From: Aquimarina spongiae | GTDB lineage: Bacteria > Bacteroidota > Bacteroidia > Flavobacteriales > Flavobacteriaceae | NCBI RefSeq assembly: GCF_900141785.1 | Contig: NZ_FQYP01000010.1 | Coordinates: 124,001-188,000 of the forward strand | Direction of reading: 5' to 3' | DNA length: 64,000 nucleotides | Shown here: positions 59,180 through 64,000 of the stretch, in pieces | How the letters are laid out: every line of letters begins with the position of its first letter | How positions within the stretch are numbered: position 1 is the first letter of the stretch | Program-made: the position numbers and the translations under genes | The notes under the pieces: generated by a model | Databases searched by the model: none | What the model saw: the letters and a program-made list of their open reading frames with translations, nothing else | Told to the model about the DNA's origin: nothing

Positions 59180-59518
59180 ATGAAAAAAATTGAAGCTATT
59201 ATCAGAAAATCAAAATTTGGCGCTGTAAAAAACGCATTACACAGTATTGGCATCGATTTTTTTACCTATTGGGACGTTACAGGAGTAGGCAATGAAAAAA
59301 AAGGAAACGTCTATAGAGGCATCAGCTACAGCACCAGCGATATCCAAAGAAGATGCCTGTCTATTGTGGTAACAGAAGAGTTAAAAGAAAAAACAGTGCA
59401 AACCATTCTTGAAACTTCTAAAACAGGAGAAGTTGGGGATGGAAAAATTTTCATTTTTGATATACAGGAAAGCTATAGGATTCGCACTGGAGAAAAAGGA
59501 GATCAAGCACTTAATTGA
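59180..59518 (+). CDS. P-II family nitrogen regulator
   Basis: 112 residues, full GlnB/GlnK length. MKKIEAIIRKSKFGAVKNAL at the start, the end GDGKIFIFDIQESYRIRTGEKG with the nucleotide-binding residues. The T-loop (about 37-55, GNVYRGISYSTSDIQRR) does not have the usual QKGxxExYRGxEY form, so contacts or uridylylation differ. P-II proteins report nitrogen and energy state and control AmtB. No amt gene is next to it; the next gene is a BBP2 porin. Confidence 0.9.
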   Translation: MKKIEAIIRKSKFGAVKNALHSIGIDFFTYWDVTGVGNEKKGNVYRGISYSTSDIQRRCLSIVVTEELKEKTVQTILETSKTGEVGDGKIFIFDIQESYRIRTGEKGDQALN

Positions 59519-59662
59519 TTTTCAAGACAAACTTCTTAACAAGTACAGGTTTGAAGTCAATTTTTTGATTGATTTCCGGAAAAATACGCTAAACCCTACT
59601 TTCAAATTCTCAAAATTTATCGATTTTAACAATAAACCTTAATTTTTTTAGGGTATAAAATT

Positions 59663-59682
59663 AAAAATACGTAAAAATACGT
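59663..59682 (+). repeat. Two tandem 10-bp repeats upstream of the porin promoter
   Basis: AAAAATACGT occurs twice in a row (59663-59672, 59673-59682), one helical turn apart and about 20 bp upstream of the -33 box. A likely activator site. Confidence 0.55.
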
Positions 59683-59687
59683 AGTTA

Positions 59688-59731
59688 TACCCACTTTTTT
59701 ATTGGGGTAAAATTCTTTTAACATAGTTTTA
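59688..59731 (+). promoter_or_regulatory. Porin promoter with inverted repeat
   Basis: TTG (59702-59704), 19 nt, TAGTTTTA (59724-59731; one base off TAnnTTTG). An inverted repeat TACCC-N12-GGGTA (59688-59709) covers the -33 box. Confidence 0.6.
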
Positions 59732-59775
59732 CAACACCAATTAAAAACAAATTATCACAGTAATTAATGTTTATT

Positions 59776-60888
59776 ATGAAAACAAAAACCGTAACAAATT
59801 TTTTGAAACCAGTATTCTTACTGGCTTTTGTGTTATTAAGTGTTAATGCTACTGCCCAAGAAGAAGAAACCGAATCGGCGGTAGAAAAATTATTATCCAA
59901 AGTAAGCTTATCGGGGTCTATTGACGGCTACTACAGATATAATTTTGGCGCACCTAATGACAATTCAGTCGCTCCTACTACATCTTTTGCTAATCAGAGT
60001 GGATTTGCGTTAGGTATGGCGAATGTGATTTTGGGGTATGAAGGAGATAAAGTAGGGTTCGTTGCAGATTTAGTATTTGGACCAAGAGGAGAAGACGCTG
60101 TATTCTTGTCTGATGGTTCTTCTCAAATTGTTAACCAATTGTATGCGTACTGGAATGTATCAGAAAAAGTAACTCTTACTTTTGGAAACTTCAACACCTT
60201 TTTGGGTTATGAAGTTATTTCTCCAACAGGAAACTTTAACTATTCTACATCATATATGTTCTCTTACGGGCCTTTTTCACACACCGGACTTAAAGCAGAT
60301 TTTGCGTTAAGCGAAAAATGGTCTGCTATGTTAGCAGTTATGAACCCAACAGACTATACTGAGAACAATCCGTTTGACACCTATATCATTGGAGCACAAG
60401 TAGGGTATTCTGGAGATACTGGTAGTGCATACTTAAACTTCAGATATGGTAACGAAGGAGAACCAGGAGAAGTTGGACCTACATTTCAGGCAGATTTAAC
60501 CACAGGATGGGATGTATCAGAAGACTTTTATCTAGGAGTTAACGCCACTTACTTATCTACAGAACCACAAGAAGATGGAGATGCTTCAGGTTTCTACGGA
60601 GTTGCGCTATATCCACAATACAAAACTTCTGAAAAATTCACTTTGGGATTAAGAGGAGAATACTTTGGAGTATATAATAATGGACTAGTAGATGTTATTG
60701 GACTTGATGATGAGAATGATGGGACTGTATTTGCTGCTACTCTTACTGGTAGTTATGACATAGGAGATTTAACTTTAAAACCAGAAGTTAGATTAGATTC
60801 TACCTCGGAAGATTTCTTTACCGATAACGATGGAGAATTAACCAAAAGTCTTTCATCTTTCGTACTAGGAGCTATTTACAAATTCTAA
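59776..60888 (+). CDS. BBP2-type outer-membrane porin
   Basis: 370 residues from the second ATG (MKTKTVTNFLKPVFLLAFVLL), which gives a normal signal peptide ending NATAQ; the ATG at 59767 adds three residues. A mature start rich in Glu, then VSLSGSIDGYYRYNFGAPND, the mark of the putative beta-barrel porin-2 (OmpL-like) family, and about 16 strands to the C-terminal Phe. BBP2 porins often sit beside ammonium transporter and P-II genes; here the P-II gene precedes it and no amt gene is seen. Nitrogen-linked uptake across the outer membrane is likely. Confidence 0.9.
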   Translation: MKTKTVTNFLKPVFLLAFVLLSVNATAQEEETESAVEKLLSKVSLSGSIDGYYRYNFGAPNDNSVAPTTSFANQSGFALGMANVILGYEGDKVGFVADLVFGPRGEDAVFLSDGSSQIVNQLYAYWNVSEKVTLTFGNFNTFLGYEVISPTGNFNYSTSYMFSYGPFSHTGLKADFALSEKWSAMLAVMNPTDYTENNPFDTYIIGAQVGYSGDTGSAYLNFRYGNEGEPGEVGPTFQADLTTGWDVSEDFYLGVNATYLSTEPQEDGDASGFYGVALYPQYKTSEKFTLGLRGEYFGVYNNGLVDVIGLDDENDGTVFAATLTGSYDIGDLTLKPEVRLDSTSEDFFTDNDGELTKSLSSFVLGAIYKF

Positions 60889-60923
60889 TAATATCTGTAA
60901 ATATATTGTTTGTTTAAATCAAG

Positions 60924-60952
60924 GCGTTCTGAATATTCAGGACGCTTTTTTT
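60924..60952 (+). terminator. Terminator of the porin gene
   Basis: Stem GCGTTCTGA / TCAGGACGC (one U-G pair), short loop, T7 run at 60946-60952. Confidence 0.88.
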
Positions 60953-61565
60953 AGTGAGTTGTAGGTAAGTTTTTATACTTTTTGACTCCGACCGGTATCA
61001 ATAGATTTAAGTGATTTTCTTCTGGAGGGATAGGACAAGAATACCGATCATTATAGGCACAATACGGATTGTAAGCAGTATTAAAATCTATGAGAATCTC
61101 ATCTCCTTCCGGAATACTTAAATCTATAAAACGTCCACCTGCATAAGTCGTTTCGCCATTAGTCAAATCGGTAAAAGGTAAAAATAAGTAATTCTCATAC
61201 TCGGATTCTGTTGTCAACCCCTGGTTTTGATAGATATTAACCGTGTATTTCTTATCCTGAAACTCAAAATGAGCTTCTGCATATTTTACATAGAGCGGTT
61301 CTCTCCCTGTTGTTGTCTTCATGATAAAGGGAGTCTCGTATGGTGTTCTTACAAACTTTGCTTTAAAACAAAAACTAGTATCAATCTTAAAAAAATCGAG
61401 GGTTTTGAATGATTTTAAATCCTTGGGAGATAATGGAGAAGTTTCCTCAGCAGCAAATTCGTGGTTTAATTCGTCCTGGAACGATAAAATTCGCTGCACG
61501 TTCGATACTTCTTGCCCAAAAACATTGACAAAACAAAAGAACGCGATGATCACCAGTTTATACAC
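60951..61565 (-). CDS. Secreted DUF1684 protein
   Basis: 204 residues from GTG 61565. Signal peptide (YKLVIIAFFCFVNVFGQ), then the DUF1684 domain: FVRTPYETPFIMKTTTGREP, GGRFIDLSIPEGDEILIDFN and the ending YNPYCAYNDRYSCPIPPEENHL, with conserved cysteines and the PPxxN motif. A TACTTTTG -7 box lies 17 bp before the start. The family is widespread in Bacteroidota, function unknown. Confidence 0.88.
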   Translation of the reverse strand: MYKLVIIAFFCFVNVFGQEVSNVQRILSFQDELNHEFAAEETSPLSPKDLKSFKTLDFFKIDTSFCFKAKFVRTPYETPFIMKTTTGREPLYVKYAEAHFEFQDKKYTVNIYQNQGLTTESEYENYLFLPFTDLTNGETTYAGGRFIDLSIPEGDEILIDFNTAYNPYCAYNDRYSCPIPPEENHLNLLIPVGVKKYKNLPTTH

Positions 61566-61582
61566 TACTCCTTACTTTTTTG

Positions 61583-61590
61583 CAAAAGTA
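61583..61590 (-). promoter_or_regulatory. -7 box before the DUF1684 gene
   Basis: TACTTTTG on the minus strand, 17 bp before the GTG start at 61565. Confidence 0.5.
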
Positions 61591-61673
61591 CAATTTACAA
61601 TGAGTTAACTAATTAATTTTGATAAAATTGTTTAAGAAACTAGATAAAAAACTATTTTTATCGATTATTTTGA

Positions 61674-62906
61674 TTGAACAACCAAAAAATCACCCTTTTC
61701 TTGAAGAAAATTTTACAACGTTATAAGGATTCGTTTTCGGGCTTATCCAGGGAGGTATGGTGGCTCGCACTGATCACATTGATCAACAGAGCCGGAGCAA
61801 TGGTGATACCATTTTTATCCCTCTACCTATCTGATAACCTTGATTTCACTAAAGAACAAATCGGCTGGGTGATGACCAGTTATGGATTAGGATCCTTTTT
61901 TGGCGCTTGGTTAGGGGGTAAACTCAGTGATATCTTAGGATACTACAAAGTAATTCTGGGGTCATTATTGCTAACAGGGATTGCTTTTTTTGTAGTTCAG
62001 CTATTTTCAAGTTTTTGGAGTATTTGCATAAGTTTCTTTGTGCTTATTGCTATAGCAGATGCTGCCCGTCCTGCATTTTTTGTAGCCTTAAGCGCGTACA
62101 GCAAACCAGAAAACAAAACAAGATCCTTAACGTTTATAAGACTTGCCATTAATTTAGGTTTTTCTGCTGGTCCGGCAATAGGAGGTTTGATCATCGCCAC
62201 TATGGGATATTCTGGATTGTTTTGGGTAGATGGAGTTACTTGTTTGATCGCTGGTATCGTTATGATCCAAACCCTTAACCCCAGAAAAGCAAGAGAATTG
62301 GATAAGGAAATCCCTGTAGAAAACCCTGTTTCTCCTCTTAACGATGGACTATATGTTGTATTCTTGATTGCCCTGGCGCTTTTCGGATTCATTTTTGTGC
62401 AATATTTCTCAACTATCCCCCTTTATTACAAAGAAGTACATCAACTATCTGAAGAAAACATCGGTTTGTTACTGGCAATGAATGGAGCGCTTATCTTTTT
62501 CTTCGAAATGCCACTTATTGCCTATTTAGAGAGAACAAATACATCAAAAGTGGGTAACGTCATCAATGGATTTATATTAACTGGCATTAGTTTTATCTTA
62601 CTACTTATAACACCTTGGGCAGGCATTTTGATCATAGGTATGATTGCTGCCACTTTGGGAGAAATGGTAGCATTTCCATTTGGAAACGCCTTTGCTCTAG
62701 AGCGATCAAAAAAAGGACGACAAGGAGCGTATATGGGATTGTACAGCATGTCTTTCTCGGTAGCCCATATCTTTGGGCATAATTCTGGAATGCAATTTAT
62801 TGCTAATTTTGGTTATGATAACGGCTGGATGTTTATGGCTGTTATGGCCGGTATTGGTACCTTTTTACTTTTTATGGTAAAACGTGGGCTTACCCTTAAC
62901 AAATAG
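61674..62906 (+). CDS. MFS transporter
   Basis: 410 residues from TTG 61674; a second TTG at 61701 (KKILQRYKDSF) would suit the family equally well, and no ATG is available before the first helix. Twelve helices. The loop 2-3 motif GAWLGGKLSDILGYYKV is the MFS signature, with the start SREVWWLALITLINRAGAMVIPFLSLYLSD typical of a Bacteroidota drug/sugar-type exporter. The substrate is unknown. The DJ-1-like gene starts 16 bp after its stop. Confidence 0.88.
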   Translation: MNNQKITLFLKKILQRYKDSFSGLSREVWWLALITLINRAGAMVIPFLSLYLSDNLDFTKEQIGWVMTSYGLGSFFGAWLGGKLSDILGYYKVILGSLLLTGIAFFVVQLFSSFWSICISFFVLIAIADAARPAFFVALSAYSKPENKTRSLTFIRLAINLGFSAGPAIGGLIIATMGYSGLFWVDGVTCLIAGIVMIQTLNPRKARELDKEIPVENPVSPLNDGLYVVFLIALALFGFIFVQYFSTIPLYYKEVHQLSEENIGLLLAMNGALIFFFEMPLIAYLERTNTSKVGNVINGFILTGISFILLLITPWAGILIIGMIAATLGEMVAFPFGNAFALERSKKGRQGAYMGLYSMSFSVAHIFGHNSGMQFIANFGYDNGWMFMAVMAGIGTFLLFMVKRGLTLNK

Positions 62907-62922
62907 ACTCAAAAATATATTT

Positions 62923-63684
62923 ATGAAAAAACTTTCATTTTTAATCTGCATAGCAGCTATTCTCTTATCAAGTTGCACTAACAATAACCCACAAAGTAGC
63001 ACTACAACTGTAAAGGGCGAAAAAAAACCAGAACAAAAAAAGACTTTCCCTAAGCTAGAAAACAATCGGTATAATGTGGCTTTTTTAATTATGGATGGTA
63101 CTTACAATACAGAGTTTACGGCTCCTTATGATATTTTTCAGCATACCCAATATCGCAAAAACATTAAGCAAATGAATGTTTTTACGGTAGCGAATACCGA
63201 TCATCCTATTACCACTTTTGAAGGGGTAAAAATTATTCCTGACTATAATTACCTTAAAGATGAATTACCAAAAATCGATATTCTTGTTGTCCCAAGTGCA
63301 GAACATCATCTGGATACTGATTTGAATGATGAGCAAATGATCCGCTTTGTGCAGGAGGCAGATCAAAATGCCTTGTACATGACTTCGCACTGTGACGGGG
63401 CTTTTGTACTTGCCAAGGCAGGGCTTTTGGACAATGCTGTCTCCACGACTTTCCCTAGTGATATCGATAAAATGAAAAGTATGTTCCCTGATCTGGACAT
63501 AAGAAAAGATGTACTATTTGTTCATGATGGAAAATACATTACTTCTGCGGGGGGTGCAAAGAGTTTTGAAGCTGCTTTATATTTGTGTGAATATCTCTAT
63601 GGTGCTGATATTGCAAGATCCTTGGCGGGTGGTTTAGTAATTGATTGGAGACTGGAAGAAGTACCTCATATTGTAATCAAATAG
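62923..63684 (+). CDS. DJ-1/PfpI-family lipoprotein
   Basis: 253 residues from ATG 62923, chosen for its clean lipoprotein signal (MKKLSFLICIAAILLSSC, lipidated C18); the longer frame overlaps the MFS gene. The DJ-1/PfpI domain has VAFLIMDGTYNTEFTAPYDIF, and the nucleophile cysteine in MTSHCDGAFVLAKAG with the following SAGGAKSFEAALYLCEYLYG. Members act as proteases, deglycases, isonitrile hydratases or sensors; lipid anchoring in the periplasm is unusual. Probably in an operon with the MFS gene. Confidence 0.87.
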   Translation: MKKLSFLICIAAILLSSCTNNNPQSSTTTVKGEKKPEQKKTFPKLENNRYNVAFLIMDGTYNTEFTAPYDIFQHTQYRKNIKQMNVFTVANTDHPITTFEGVKIIPDYNYLKDELPKIDILVVPSAEHHLDTDLNDEQMIRFVQEADQNALYMTSHCDGAFVLAKAGLLDNAVSTTFPSDIDKMKSMFPDLDIRKDVLFVHDGKYITSAGGAKSFEAALYLCEYLYGADIARSLAGGLVIDWRLEEVPHIVIK

Positions 63685-64000
63685 CCAAAAACAAAGAGTG
63701 CCTACACTAGGTAGACACTTCTATTTGTAGGGTCAAATTACGCACTCTCTTTAGCTTCAAGATTTGGGGTCTTTAGACTAATGTCCTCACACCTAATTTG
63801 TCCCTGATGTATTCCAAACTAATATTTTAAATCCGAATCGTCACTCAGCTTAAAATGTTAGTTGAAGGCGACACATCAAGTATTTTTAAGTTGAAGTAAA
63901 TTTAATGTAAAATAATTGTAAAACCAAAATTTTCACCGACAAAAAACACAAAAATTCGATGAAATACACAAAATTTTATGATTTCAGTTTATTTTGAAAA
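63685..64000. other. Intergenic end of window
   Basis: 316 bp without a gene. A 9-bp imperfect stem AGTGCCTAC / GTAGACACT at 63697-63719 could act as a terminator, better on the minus strand where the mismatch becomes G-U and a T-rich tract follows. The rest is AT-rich with no clear signal. Confidence 0.5.

Noticed and set aside
61566..61574. Shine-Dalgarno site AAGGAG before the DUF1684 gene
   Set aside because: Only 2 nt from the GTG start, too close to work; probably chance in a clade that seldom uses such sites.

Overview
The window is AT-rich chromosomal DNA from a marine-type member of Flavobacteriia (Bacteroidota). An Aquimarina-like genus is a guess. Evidence: Bacteroidota promoters (TTG, 19-20 nt, TAnnTTTG) before many genes, A-rich leaders in place of Shine-Dalgarno sites, and clade-typical genes (long SecA without a metal-binding tail, DUF2795, DUF2911, DUF4395, DUF4920, DUF6268, BBP2 porin, MnmD separate from MnmC). 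I found no rRNA, tRNA, CRISPR array, prophage or insertion sequence. Nearly all sequence is assigned to about 65 protein genes.

Layout. 1-6.4 kb: end of a metal ABC permease, a cysteine-desulfurase-like/DUF4395/DUF4386 group, and a self-regulated ABC/GntR/GIN operon. 6.4-15.6 kb: housekeeping genes (2-oxoacid dehydrogenase E2, glycosyltransferase, recR, cobalamin adenosyltransferase, secA) and a PadR pair. 15.7-24.4 kb: the most distinctive part. Two paralogous secreted proteins, made only of sorting-domain-like repeats, flank a cytoplasmic M23 peptidase/flavin monooxygenase pair and an ECF sigma locus; a second ECF sigma operon follows. 24.4-38 kb: DUF2911, MeaB, a PagL-like barrel, a BCCT transporter, a class A PBP, PAP2, OmpA, MATE, tandem GNAT and an M28 peptidase. 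38-50 kb: PPK2, a receiver/AAA+ regulator without a DNA-binding domain, MscS, a Nat-type ABC exporter, dnaJ/grpE, YceI, a TIGR01777 epimerase and mnmD. 50-64 kb: ilvE, a MazG-like protein, an orphan-gene/histidine-kinase/response-regulator locus, an M49 peptidase, FluC, P-II, a BBP2 porin, an MFS transporter and a DJ-1-like lipoprotein.

Regulatory signals. Both ECF sigma operons carry the same promoter form (TGnAACn, 16 nt, CGTC), and the first has a divergent copy before a membrane-protein gene. The GntR operon has a YtrA-type inverted repeat over its predicted start of transcription. The two repeat-protein genes share a promoter and an upstream box. The OmpA and porin promoters carry inverted or phased repeats. 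A 47-bp leader is duplicated exactly before two adjacent membrane-protein genes.

The candidates most worth following are the sorting-domain-like repeat proteins with their shared promoter, the paired ECF circuits, and the 52.2-55.4 kb signalling locus with its 14-bp hairpin. I do not see a defence system or a biosynthetic cluster here.
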